Positions 1 through 13,393 of a stretch of 64,000 nt of DNA are shown here, piece by piece; within the stretch, counting starts at the first letter, position 1, and each line of letters begins with the position of its first letter. A program made the translations under genes and the position numbers. Origin of the DNA: Warburgia ugandensis (Eukaryota; Streptophyta; Magnoliopsida; Canellales; Canellaceae); assembly GCA_035236585.1 (NCBI GenBank), contig CP141133.1, forward strand, positions 45,463,729 to 45,527,728. The letters run 5' to 3'. The notes beneath the pieces were generated by a model that saw only the letters and a list, made by a program, of their open reading frames with translations, was not told the DNA's origin and did not search any database.

Positions 1-132
1 CTTTCTCATTTCCTGCTCTCTTACTTACTAGGTGTTTTGCTCCAGATTCTGTAAATTTCGCTGTTTTTATTCTCTCTTTTCTCTCTGTGAAGTTGAAGAA
101 GAAAAAGTGGAGATGTTTGGTTTGCAAGCAAG
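1..132 (+). promoter_or_regulatory. 5' leader of the LRR receptor gene
   Basis: Sequence upstream of the first ATG of the receptor gene. It is rich in CT runs (pyrimidine-rich tracts near 1-30 and 65-90) as is common in plant 5' UTRs. No TATA box is visible in these 132 bases, so the core promoter probably lies left of the window. The stretch just before the ATG is purine-rich (GAAGAAGAAAAAG). Confidence 0.45.
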
Positions 133-2929
133 ATGAGTTTCAGAAGCCGTAATCTCTGTCTGTCATGGAGAATTACAGCTGCACTTGTATTGCTTCTAAT
201 GAGTTATCCGATTCAGCTAACTGGGCTGAACTCAGATGGGATTTTCTTGCTTTCTTTCAAATACACTGTTCTAAGCGATCCTCTACTGGTTCTGGAGAGC
301 TGGAATTACGACGATGAAACGCCTTGTTCGTGGAACGGAGTTGTGTGTCAAGGGATTCCAACCAACGACACTCCTAGAGTTGTAAGTTTAGTTCTTCCCA
401 ACAGTAAACTTTTGGGTTCAATTTCTCCTGATTTGGGTTTGATAGAACATCTTTCTGTTCTCGATTTTTCCGATAATTTTCTCAATGGAACACTACCCAC
501 ATTTTTATTCAATGCTTCCGAGCTTCAAACGCTTTCTCTCTCTAATAACGAGATCTCCAGCGAGCTGCCGGAGCTTGTCCGAAACCTGAGAAACCTTCAA
601 ACTCTCAATCTCTCTGATAACGCCCTTACTGGAATACTCCCAAACAGTTTGGGAGCTCTTCCCAACCTAACCACTTTATCTCTAAGCAACAACTATTTCG
701 GCGGTAGTTTACCAACTGGGTTCAACCAGATTGTTGATCTGGATCTGTCGTCAAATCTCGTGAACGGCTCATTACCGTCGGATTTCGCCGGGGCAAACCT
801 CCGTTTCTTGAATCTGTCCTCTAACAGACTATCCGGTGAGATATTGCCAGAGTTAGCCTCTCGCCTTCCAGTGAATGCAACGATAGATCTGTCATTTAAT
901 AATCTGACAGGGGAAATACCAGAAACAGGGGCATTCGTCTATCAGAAACAAGGATCGTTTGCAGGAAACCCAGATCTATGTGGTAAACCGCTTAAAAACC
1001 CATGTTTAATTCCTTCCACTCGTTCCACACCAAATGTTCCTACATCTCCTCCAGCAATCGCAGCCATTCCCAAAACACTAGAGAACCCCACAAACAGCCC
1101 ACCCGGAACAACAACAGCAGCTGCCAAGAATGTTTCCCGGGAAAATGGGCTTAAACCCGGTGTAATAGCCGGAATCGTAGTCGGAGATTTAGCCGGAATT
1201 GGGCTTATTTCCATCCTTATCCTCTTTGTCTATCAAGCAAGAAAGAAGAAGAAAACCGAGGAGAAAACAGGAAGCCAAGTGAAGAAAACGGCGAACAGTG
1301 ACTGGTCGTCAGATTCCGGCTGGCTGGGATGGTCGTGTTTGAGAAAAAAAGCCGGTAATAACAAAGAAACGTCGGAAACCACTGGTTCCGACACGGAAGA
1401 AGACGAGAACGAAAAAGAAGTAGAACAAAACCGATACCAGCAACATAAGCAACAGAAAAATGGGTCGCTTGTGACAGTAGATGGGGAATCGGAGTTGGAA
1501 TTGGAGACGCTGTTGAAAGCTTCTGCATATATACTCGGCGCGACTGGCAGTAGCATAGTATATAAAGCGGTTTTGGAAGATGGAACTACTTTCGCCGTTC
1601 GCCGGATCGGAGAAACGGGCGTGGAGAGGTTCCGAGACTTTGAGAACCAGGTGCGCCATATCGCTAAGTTGCGCCACCCGAATATCCTGTGCATCCGTGG
1701 CTTCTATTGGGGCGACGATGAAAAGCTCGTCATCTATGATTACGCCCCCAACGGCAGTCTTGCCAACGCATCTTACAGTAAGTAAACACTTTATCCTTTG
1801 CACTAGAATATTGTAGCTAAACGTTATGCATCCTTAACTGAACTACGCGTCATTGATGACCCCCAACATCATAGGTTTCTACGCTTAAAATGTGCCAGCT
1901 CGGCCAGGTTTCGGGTGATCGGAACCGTTCATTTTCTTGAAAGCCCCTTATTATATCACATGCCTCAGAAATTTTAGCACTCGGATGATCTTAACCTTTG
2001 TTATTCTTATTATTGAAAGGTAAAACTCATTAAAAAGCTGTTCGACCGTCCATTTTACAACTAAGAGAACTAACAAGAGCTTATGCTTCCCATGGCTGAG
2101 GAAAGACTATATCCTCCGCCCCTGCGTATGTTAAGTAAAAGCTACATATTTGCACTAGAATAAGCATCACTGACAAATCTCCTTTTCGGTTATCTTTCTT
2201 TTTCCTTCAGGAAAGCTGGGTTCCTCTCCTTGTCAATCTCTATCGTGGGAAACCCGGCTCAAGATAGCGAAAGGCGTTGCAAGGGGATTAACGTACTTGC
2301 ACGAGAAGAAACACGTGCACGGAAACCTGAAACCCAGCAATGTTCTTCTGGGTCCCGACATGGAGCCCAAAGTCGGAGATTTCGGTCTAGAACGGCTTGT
2401 ATCCGGCGATAACAGTAGCAAAACGGGTAGTTCGGCCCGGCATTTGGGTAGTAAGAGATCGACGTTTTCCAAAGACAGTCTCCAAGATCATCCCACTACA
2501 ACAATGGTGGGAAACAGCCCTAGCCCTTGTGGGTCGTCTTCCATGCTAGGATGTGCCTCTCCTTATCATGCACCCGAGTCGCTCAAATCGCTGAAACCCA
2601 ATCCCAAGTGGGACGTGTACTCTTTTGGAATAGTTCTCTTGGAACTATTGAGTGGGAAAATATTTTCCCAACCAGAAGTGACTCAGTGGAATGCTGGATT
2701 CCAAGTGGAAGATAGGAACCGGTTACTGAAGATGGCTGACGTGTCACTTCGATCTGACGTGGAAGGGAAGGAGGACGCCTTGCTGGCATGCTTCCGGTTA
2801 GGGTTCAGTTGTGCTAATGTGACCCCACAGAAGAGGCCTTGCATGAAGGATGCACTACAAATGCTTGACAAAGTACCCTCATCATCATCATCTTCTTCCT
2901 TAAATAAATATGATATTACTCGTTGCTGA
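133..2929 (+). CDS. LRR receptor-like (pseudo)kinase, two exons
   Basis: Exon 1 is 133-1777 and exon 2 is 2211-2929, joined across a phase-1 GT-AG intron to give 787 residues. Domains in order: signal peptide (about 1-31); LRR N-terminal cap with the WNY..TPCSWNGVVC cysteine motif (about 33-72); about seven leucine-rich repeats (84-265) with many N-glycosylation sites; Pro/Ser/Thr-rich stalk (290-335); one membrane helix (343-367) followed by KKKK; an acidic Glu/Asp/Lys linker; and a kinase fold (about 460-780). The fold keeps DFG (605-607) and APE but has R490 where the ATP-binding lysine is expected and HGN (585-587) in place of HRD, so the catalytic aspartate is missing. That HGNLKPSN signature is typical of the plant LRR-III clade of At4g34220/At2g15300-like receptors, which are thought to signal as inactive kinases at the plasma membrane. 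The length fits the family. The reading frame is intact and it is the only host gene seen here; the ligand is unknown. Confidence 0.93.
1778..2210 (+). other. intron of the receptor gene
   Basis: Donor A|GTAAGT at 1777/1778 and acceptor TTCCTTCAG|GA at 2210/2211 behind a T-rich tract. Joining them makes codon AGA (Arg549) and restores a continuous kinase domain; without splicing the upstream frame stops at 1783. The intron sits in the kinase domain between the hinge region and the helix before the HGN motif. It is AT-rich and holds no ORF. Confidence 0.92.
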
Positions 2930-3839
2930 ACAATTAGGGTGGAGGTATCAGTTTCAAGACCAATACATCCACGGAACACTTATCACCACATCTCCTCCTT
3001 CGTTTGATGATAATGCTTGTGTGTGTTTGCAAGTGTGACGAGGAGAGGGATTTTGTTGCTTCATTAACATGTTTTTCTTGTTAATTAAAAGTAAGTAGAG
3101 AGGTCAGTTGAGTTGATGATGGGAAGGTGAGAATTGACTTTTTCATTTTTTTCACGTGTTTTGATTTGGTTGGAGAATTGAAAATTATATTGTATGTATG
3201 ATTGACTAATCCATTATTGTTCTTGATATATTGATGACCATGACGCCGATGATGGCGACGGGATGACTTCTCTCTCTATTTCTTAATTTTGTTGCTAATT
3301 CAGCATGTTGGGTGTATGCTGGTGAGTAAAGGTTAATGTTAAATTTACTTCCTTGTCCTTTTCTCTTGCTTCATGCAAAGTCAATATTTCTATTAGCTTT
3401 CTGAACTGAAATTAATTTTCTACATCATTCCTCTACAATTCACCATTAAAAAGGGCATGTTAGCAGTGGTTTCAATTTGAAGATCACTAGTTCGAGTCTT
3501 GTCAAGGGTGCATTTGAGTTCTTACCTGACAATATCATGGTCAGGAAAACAAAACACTCAAAGGAAGATACAGGAGAATATGGTCCATCCAGTCCATCTT
3601 TGGGCCTTTATAATAGTCCCAAGGCTAGAACCAAATCCTCTTATCCTGAGAACACCTTCACCATCAGCTATTGCAAGCAATACCTCTCAAGTTATCTTCA
3701 CCCTTACCCTGTAATGTAAGAGGTGTCCCTTGTCACCCATGGAGGCCGTAACTTGAAACCAACCAATCTATCCCAAGATCATCCTACCCAACAAGTCAAA
3801 GAAAGGTTAATTGTGCAATATGCAAATCCTAAAAATGAG
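2930..3839. other. 3' UTR and intergenic sequence
   Basis: The first few hundred bases after the TGA are probably 3' UTR (T-rich, AATTAAAA-type motifs near 3080-3090), but I cannot fix a poly(A) site. From about 3470 the sequence carries short open stretches that may be the decayed gag of the element whose protease follows at 3840; homology is too weak to call. Confidence 0.4.
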
Positions 3840-4450
3840 GTGATTTGAGAATTCAAAATGACTCAAGTTCAAATATCAATGGAGATTGCTCATGGCCTCA
3901 AATAGGCATAAGCAATAGTCTTGGAACAATTGAATCAAACCCAAGTCCCCACCTATACTTTTGTATAACAGTTGGCTGTCATTTTGGGTGCCATGAACAT
4001 GTCAAAGGTCCTCACTTTCAATGATATTCACTTGTCTCCCGAAGGTATTAATCACAATAAGCCTTTGTTTATCACAATTACACGTTGTGGAGTCACAATG
4101 CCTAGAGTATTGTTGGATAATGACTCTACACTTTATACATGTCTCTCTAGACAGCTTTACGACTAGCCATTAATTTGGACAAGCTCAAACCAACTTCTCA
4201 AGGGATCTTGGCAGATGACAGCACTAAAAGATAGCTACATGGGGGCATTGACAGTGAAGTTCTCACTGGGCTATCCATTTATATTGGTCACCGTTCAGGT
4301 TGTTGATGGTGCAGCTTCATTCAATCTCCTTTTAGGTAGCCCTTAGATCATGCCCTGAACCCTGTACCCTCTTCACTTCACTAGAAGCTTAAAATTTCCA
4401 ATTAGACTAGCATCATCACATTCTTTGGGGATGGCAATAGTCTACTTGGT
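3840..4450 (+). pseudogene. gag end and protease relic, Tat/Ogre-like gypsy
   Basis: Frames carrying many stops recall the plant Tat/Ogre polyprotein. The patches in order are: the QISM..AHGLK segment near 3860-3900; the LTFNDIHLSPEGINHNKPL segment at about 4012-4065, equivalent to the family's (S/P)PEG..HN.ALHI motif; the VLLDNDSTL aspartic-protease site (about 4109-4136), where family members have a D-N-G-S core; and, near 4330-4440, the end of the protease with SLHQKLKFPI-like remnants. Several in-frame stops and shifts prove it dead. No LTRs can be placed. The lineage assignment is from remembered family features, not a search. Confidence 0.55.
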
Positions 4451-6374
<1,924 letters not shown>

Positions 6375-6655
6375 GATAACAAAACCAATGTATTATCATC
6401 ATCATCATATTTGAAGTGGTTGTTCATGTTTCTCATGAAGGTTAAATCAAGGAAAGACCAAAATCAAGCATTTGAATGTTCAATCAATTGAATGTCAAGT
6501 CCATCTCATTTTTTATAAAAGTTTTGGTCAAAACTTCTTTTGAGAAACATGTCTTTATGTTGATTCCTAGGAAGTGCAGGTGCTCATGAGTGTCTGATAG
6601 CATACTCTTATATATAGTAATGACTTTTTAAAGATCTAAGCCATTCACCATGTAG

Positions 6656-6660
6656 GGAAT
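6656..6660. repeat. target duplication GGAAT, left copy
   Basis: Matches 29075-29079 exactly and defines the limits of the 22.4-kb composite element. Confidence 0.8.
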
Positions 6661-7064
6661 TGTAATGTGACAACCTGAGTTTTTCAAACACATTTTTATA
6701 AATATTACAAAAGGTAGGGCCCTTATTTGTGAAAAATTTTGGAAAGCAAATAGTGAAAAAATGTTTTCTTTGAAATTAATTTTTTTCAAAAACCCTAATG
6801 TCACTTTAATTATCTTGTTTATACATATTTTTTTGTGTAAAATAAATTTCTGCTAAATAATAATAGAAATACATTTATCTAAAACAGAATCCATCCAATC
6901 ATTCACGCACACAACCCCTGTATTTATTACATCAAATGTCCAAAGTACACAATCCAAATAAACTAACTACTTAATACAAATTTCTAATGGTAAATACCTT
7001 GAATCAGTAGTAAGGTGGTTCATATCCTTGAGTTGTGATATTTCACTCCTGTTTATCTATATTT

Positions 7065-7100
7065 GAGATATTATAAACATTCAAACATTTATAATATCTC
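7065..7100 (-). other. LTR hairpin, copy 1
   Basis: Arms GAGATATTATAAA (7065-7077) and TTTATAATATCTC (7088-7100) pair over 13 bp with a 10-nt loop. Compared with the copy at 28640 one G-C pair has become A-T on both arms. It is followed by the conserved AGCAAGCTATGCTTGGTAGG motif (reverse-complement form of the CCTACCAAGC motif). Confidence 0.75.
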
Positions 7101-8579
7101 TTAGCAAGCTATGCTTGGTAGGGGATTTAAAAAGCATATGAAATTAACAATGTAACTCATAATCCAATAATTCTTTAATAGTTTCAATATTCATATCTAT
7201 CATATTCTATTCTATACAATAATTCAATTTTCATGAATTATACTCTGTATAACAATTCTATCATTTAACTCCTTATGTGAAATTTTCTATGAATTATTCA
7301 CATATACCGTATATGACTAAATTAATTAAAATTGTGACTATAGTTAATAGTGTCAATAGTAATATATTCATACTTAGACTATCTGGTTTCATTATCAATA
7401 CCCTCCATTATATGGGGTTAATATTTATCCAGCCTCTACTAGGAATTATCCCTTCATGGGGACATCGGTAATGAGCTCATATCGGGCATTTCATCATGCC
7501 ATCATATAAGGCATCTCATTCATGCCATTTCATCTACATCATAGTGCAAAATATAAAGGGCTACTATGCTACAATCTCAATCCATACCATCACACCTAGA
7601 TGACTGCCTAAATACTCCACTGATACCATAGTGGAAATACATTATGTCACTACCTATAAGGGGAAATGGGACTTTTATAGTGGCGGCCTTTCCATAATTG
7701 CCTTACCCGACTTTTAGCCTCTCATTGGGCATAATATCCATAACATCATCGATTTAGGAGAGCAGGTGGCTAAACCCTCACAACTCTCCTAGCATAGTAT
7801 CCCCAAGCCTATGCCTGCCGAAAACAAAACCACAAGCTTCCATACCTGTATAGAAAATAATAATTGTACTAGCAAGCTATTTGCGTATTCATATACAAGT
7901 TGTAACAATATCATCACCCTTATTAATTTGGTACTCAAGTACTAAGGATGGAGTTTCACAATATACATTCATGGATAAATAGATAATATAATTCCAAATT
8001 ATGCTTCAATAATAATTGCATAATTCTAAGCATGAGATTATTTTAAGTTGCATTATAAATAACTTAAGGCATTTGTAATCATTCTAATTGATGAATCATT
8101 TAATTTCTACAAATTTCATAAAAAGATCATGTTTAAAACATAGATCTTTAAACGAATGCATTCTTAAGGGTCCACCTACCTCAAACACAATAATCCCAAT
8201 ACTTAAGATAATCAACAATCTTGATCGGCATATAGATTTGTGTATTTGTCAAATCATATGTGTATATAATGTCATTCCTTAATTACAATTTCATATATAC
8301 TTCTTGTTTGATCTTTGATCATCTTAAATATGATGACCTTGATCTTATATGGATTTCTTTAGTTTGAATACCTTGATCCATGGTTTAGATCTTCTAACTT
8401 CTAGTTCCCATTGATCTCAATTGGATCTATAATTTTAGATTTACCTTTGATTATCCTTGATCATAGTCATCTTACTCAAAGGCTTGTCTGATTATAAGAT
8501 TTTAGCCTTTAATTGTCAATACTATTTCTAAGTTAAGTGATGCACAATTGGTCTTAGTATGTTACTGATTAAGCAATGT

Positions 8580-9005
8580 CTTAATTATCTTTCCTAAATA
8601 TAGACGGCTCATCCTTATTTCCAGATTTTGACTACTGCTTAACAATTAGGTTCTGCTCTAAAAGTGCTTAATACAATCCTTATGCTAGGAGATGTTTAGA
8701 CCTTATCTACTGTCAACGGAAGGTGTGGAAAAATTACTTGAATTTTAAGCTATAACTATGATGTTCAAAAGCCACTAGAGTGATAATAGATTGCATCCTT
8801 CTAAAAGGGTCCTATGAGCTCGATACCCTAAGTCTCTTTCTACTTAATTTTAAATTTATATCCAAGAATTGTGATCATGACATTCATGGATGTAGATTGG
8901 TTCCTAGATGGGCCAAGGATTTGGTGATGAAATTCAGTCCTTATCTTATAAGGGTTCCTGTGTGGCCCTTACTAACATTAATGCTATTCCACCATAAATT
9001 TGTAA
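8580..9005 (-). repeat. shared LTR/leader module, copy 1
   Basis: Reverse complement of the ~400-bp module also seen at about 12915, 14950, 22925, 26485 and 61125. Recognisable parts are the ATTAATGTTAGTAAGGGCC start, the TTGGCCCA..TAGGAA block, the TGAGCTCATAGGACCC block and the AGGTCTAAAC..CTCCTA block. Confidence 0.75.
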
Positions 9006-9888
9006 ATATGCAGAAATGTAAATATACTTTTAGATAATTAGATTTTATTTTTGATTATTTTCTAAGTTATTTTCCAATTATTTCATATTATGCTAAATCT
9101 GACCATTAATTAAATCTAATTGTTCAATATATAAAGAGATCAGATGTAATTGTACTAAAATGTAACAATTTCAATTATCATAATATGTATCCAAAGTTTT
9201 TGTGTTGATCTAACGGTCATATCTAATTTTGATTTCTTATATCTAGGGTTTTAATCTTAATCAATGGTTTAGATCATGATTTACCACATGTATGAAAGAT
9301 CTAACTAGTTGTTTAGTCTTATCTCATCAATATATCACTTATTCAATCATTTCAGATAATCTGATCATCTTTAATCTAGCTAATCAAAGATATCTGCATA
9401 ATTTTTGGCTTTTTATTAACATATATAGTCCTCAAACCCTATATTTTATCATTCCATTAGATTCTATTTGTCAATACGATTCCAATTTATGTTTTAGATT
9501 TAAATTTGAAGTCGTATAGACTTTTAAATTGAATTTCTAAGTTTCTGATAATTTTAACCATTTATATTTAAATCTAGATCATAAACACATTAAAAGGACA
9601 CTACTAGGATGCATTGGAGAAGAACGAGCACTTTAGAATGCTCTGGTGCATCCTAAATTGCAGAACGCACTGGGGGTGTGTTTTTATCACCAAGATGTTG
9701 CACGTCATGGTTGCTTTGTGACCTCATCGCATGCGTAGTGCACGAGCGAAGACATGCCATTAGGGTGCATCTCCATTATGTGTCTACAATGTGCATCTTG
9801 GTCACCGATCAAACTGAAACTGTTCAATCAGCTTGATCCTAATTGTCAGATAGTTTTCATTCCAGATTGGTTACCTAGACCATTGATT

Positions 9889-9900
9889 TTTTACTATTAC

Positions 9901-9936
<36 letters not shown>

Positions 9937-9940
9937 CAAT
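9889..9940. repeat. (TAT)n microsatellite
   Basis: A run of TAT/ATT trinucleotides inside the minus solo LTR, ending before AATTTTAAGG. Confidence 0.9.
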
Positions 9941-10565
9941 TTTAAGGTTTTTGGGGGGCCACGAATCCATCAAGCAGCTCAGATCTTCCATATGAGTCAT
10001 CATTGAGGTGGTTCCTAACTTATACTATTGGATTTGGTTCACTGCTAAAACTTGCCTAAAAAACTAGTTCGGTGAGCTATTTATGGTGAGAGGATTGGAA
10101 AATGGAGAGGGAGATGGATGGCCTACTTGGAAATTCCCAGAGGAGGTCAACTGGAGTAGACAATGGAGTTCTTAGCGAGTGCAAACATAGCTATGTGCTT
10201 GTCAGTGATTTAGATCACTGAAAAATGAAGGGAAAAAGGGATTTAGGTATGATGATGAGGTTATCAATGCTAAAGGGAAAGGAAACGCTGCAGAGACAAA
10301 AGGGAATAGGTTTTCCAGAGGTGGGATGTGTTGGAGGGAAAGAGAAAGGGGAAAAAGGAAGTTGGGGGAGGTGCCAGCTGTCGAGTCATCGGATCGGGGA
10401 TGGCTTGTCCATTGATGCACTGTCTTTGGTTTTGATGTCAACTGCATCGAGTGGGTCGACAAATGTGCTACCTAGACAAGAGAGGAGAGAGAAAGAGGAT
10501 AGAGGGAGGAGAAGGAGAAAGGTGAAAGGGGAAGAGTTGGGGGATTTAGAGTAGAACTTTTGAGG

Positions 10566-10573
10566 TATTTATA
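10566..10573 (-). promoter_or_regulatory. LTR TATA box (minus)
   Basis: TATAAATA on the minus strand, at the same place as in the other LTRs of this family, just upstream of a pyrimidine-rich leader. Confidence 0.6.
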
Positions 10574-11421
10574 GGCTAGAATTTGAATATTTTATTAAAA
10601 TTTAATAATTTATCATTTATTCCACTAAAATTAATTTAATGGAAGTGGAATTTCCATTATCTCCACTTCTAGCTTTGTGTTAGTTGACTCATTTCTGACA
10701 TCATATGTTACCTAACTCTATGAACCCCACACAAAGGTAAAATTATCATCTTACCCTTTTAATTCTAAAAATTAAAGAATACAAAATTATCATCTAAACT
10801 TTGTTTTCCGCATGCTTATAGTTGTTGAACTTGATTTTTAAGTACATTCCAAATATATATGTTTCAACTCCTAATTTTATTTCTATAAAAAGTTGATTTC
10901 TAATAATCTAATATTTCAGTTTAATTTTCCAAAAGTTTTAATTCATATTATAAATAACTCAAATATAAGTACAAAATTTGGGGTTATTATATGTAATAAC
11001 AACAATTTTGATAAATATATTTGATAGATAGAAAGTGGGAATTGAAAATTTTGAAAAAGGAATTAGAATTTGAAATTTCAAGAAATTTAACTTTTTATAG
11101 AAATGGAATCAGAAGTTGAAACATAGATATTTGGAATGTAATTGAAAAATCAAGTCCAACGACTAATAAGTAAGCTAAAATCAGAGTTTAGATGAAAATT
11201 TTATATTTTCTTATTTTTGAGATTTAATTTTACTCAAAAGGGTAAAATGGTAATTTCACTTTTGTGCGGGGTCCACAAAAGTTATGTGAGATGTGAGTCA
11301 GTTGGCACAAGGAATCTGAAATGATGAAAGTGGAAACAATGGAGAACCCACTTTCAATTAATTAATGAAAGTGGAATAAAATGTAAAATAAATAAATATT
11401 TAATTAATTTAAAAAAAAGGC

Positions 11422-11428
11422 TATAAAT
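11422..11428 (+). promoter_or_regulatory. LTR TATA box, unit 1
   Basis: TATAAAT followed about 50 bp later by the AAAGTCTCCCTAGCCAACT leader motif common to all units. Confidence 0.6.
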
Positions 11429-11516
11429 GCACACCAAATTTTCCAATGAAATTTTTAGCATTTCCCAAAGTCTCCCTAGCCAACTTTCTTTCTCCTTCCC
11501 TTTCTCCTCCTCTCTC

Positions 11517-11572
11517 TTTTCCTCTCCCTCTCCCTTTCCCTTTCCCTTTCCCTTTCCCTTTTCTTTTTCTCT
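11517..11572. repeat. (CCCTTT)n pyrimidine repeat
   Basis: Imperfect hexamer repeat in the LTR leader. It is not a plant telomere repeat, which would be CCCTAAA. Confidence 0.85.
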
Positions 11573-12914
11573 CTCCCTTTTTATCCTTTTAGTCGTGTGG
11601 CATGTCAGATAGAAGTGCGCGACACTGTCAAGCTTAGACAAATAACGAGCACATCCTTAGACGTGCCCTCCACGCACTATTAGACCCAACTACCCCTTTC
11701 CCTTCCATCTATCCTCCTCCCCCAATCTCCTCTGACATACCATCCCTGGTCCAAAAAACAAAATTTCCTATTTTCCTTTCATTCCCATCTTCCTTGCTCC
11801 TTCCCTGAATGTTTTTCCCCTTCCAGCAATGGCATCTGATGATTGAATCACCAATAAGCACAGTAGTGGTTTGCACCCATTGGAATCTAGCCCAAATCTC
11901 TCCAACTTGTCTCCTCTAGCCAAGATCAGGTAGGCCATGACTCTTCATTTCCCTTTATCTATGGCAGTCTGGTAGAGTTTCCCCAGTTGGAGATTTGTCG
12001 AAAAGATAGATCTAATAATGCAAGTTGAGACCCACATCTGAGTCGTCAGACTAAATTGTGGGACCTCAAAACCCTAAAATAGGAAAAATAGTAAAATTTT
12101 CATCCATCATAGGCATTGATCTAGAGATGGGTGATTCAATGGTCTAGATCGAACTATGTCATCGATCTCTAGAGTTCAGCAACCAAGACACAACTGGGTT
12201 GCAAAGTGTGCAGCATCCTGGTGATGAAAACGCACCCCTGTGCATTCTAGAGTCCAGGATGAATTGGAGTGTTCTGAAATGAGCGTTCCACTCTAGTGCA
12301 TGCCAGTGACAGTGTCATGACACGTCTTAGATCCAAAATTTAATCTAAACCATTAAAATTATTAGAAACTTAGAAATTCAATTTAGAATTTAATAAAACT
12401 CCAAATTTAGATATGAAACATCCATTTGAATTGTATTGAAAAGTAGAATCTAATCAAATGATAAATATTAGAAATTGAAGACTGTTTAAGTTGATTAAAA
12501 GCAAAAAATCATGCAAATGTTTTAGATTAACTAGATTAAAAATGATTAGATGATTTGAAATGATTGAATAAGTGATATAGTGATGAGATAAAACAAATCA
12601 ACTAGTCAGATCTTCCATTTAAGTGATGAATCATGATCTAGACCATTGATTGAAATCAATACCATAGATCTAATGGATTAAGATTAGATCGAACTGTTAG
12701 ATTAACACAGAAACTTTACATATGTCATAAGATCATTCAAAGTTTTACATCTAAGTATAAATACATCTGACTTAGTTATAGATTGGACAATTAGACTTAA
12801 TCAACAATTATATTTAGCATAGTATGAAATAATTGGGGAGTAACTTAGAAAATAATCAGAAACACAAGATCTAACTGATTTAAAGTAAATTTGCTTTGCA
12901 TATTTTCAGCTTTA

Positions 12915-13317
12915 TGGTGGAATGGAATTAATATTAGTAAGGGCCTCATAGGAACCCTTATAAAATAAGGTCTGAATTTCATCACCAGATCCTACGCCTA
13001 CTTAGGAATCAATTTACATCCTTGTATGTCGTGATCCCAATCCTTGAACATTAAAATCAAGTAGAAAGAAACTTAGCGTATCGAGCTCATAGGACCCTTT
13101 TAGAAGGATGCGATCTATTGTCACTCCAGTGGCTTCTAAGCACTGTGGTTATAGTAGGTGTCATAAAATCCAAGTGATTTTTCCATGCCTTCTATTGACG
13201 TTAGTTGAGGTTTAAATGCCTCCTAACACGAGGATTGTATTAACCACTTTAGAGTATAAATCCAATTAGTAAGCAGTAGTCAAATATGGAAATAAGGAGG
13301 AGCTATCTAAGAAGTTG
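12915..13317 (+). repeat. shared LTR/leader module, copy 2
   Basis: Starts GGAATTAATATTAGTAAGG, contains the GAGCTCATAGGACCC and CCTCCTAACACGAGGATTG blocks, and ends AAATAAGGAGGAGC. Confidence 0.8.
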
Positions 13318-13385
13318 TCAATTAATTAATGAAAGTGGACTAAAATGTAAATTAATTAATTAATTAATTAAAATAAAAAATAGGA

Positions 13386-13393
13386 TATAAATA
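13386..13393 (+). promoter_or_regulatory. LTR TATA box, unit 2
   Basis: TATAAATA in the same position as in unit 1, before the AAAGTCTCCCTAGCCAACT leader. The equivalent in unit 3 (near 16231) reads CTACAAATA and is probably dead. Confidence 0.6.

Larger units (their letters stand above)
6666..10991 (-). mobile_element. solo LTR, Tekay-like, minus orientation
   Basis: A 4326-bp LTR read right to left. It starts at 10991 with TATAATAACCCC (family TGTAATAACCCC with a G-to-A change) and ends at 6666 with ...GTTGTCACA. TGTAA at 6661-6665 and 10992-10996 is its target duplication. Internal landmarks match the other LTRs here: TATAAATA (minus) at 10566-10573, a CT-rich leader at about 10230-10540, the shared module at about 8580-9005 and the U5 hairpin at 7065-7100. 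There is no internal coding region, so it is a solo LTR left by recombination. Confidence 0.85.
11354..13317 (+). repeat. tandem LTR unit 1
   Basis: Runs from TCAATTAATTAATGAAAGTGG through the TATA box, the CT-rich leader, a degraded CpG block and the shared module to CTATCTAAGAAGTTG, about 1.96 kb, then restarts at 13318. Confidence 0.85.

Noticed and set aside
1786..2296. Receptor gene broken into two pseudogene halves
   Set aside because: A good GTAAGT donor and TTCCTTCAG acceptor join the halves in frame and complete the kinase domain.
3477..3719. Small host gene downstream of the receptor
   Set aside because: The frame has no family likeness, lies in front of a gypsy relic in the same orientation and is probably decayed gag.
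11517..11572. Possible interstitial telomere repeat
   Set aside because: The unit is CCCTTT, not CCCTAAA, and it belongs to the CT-rich LTR leader.
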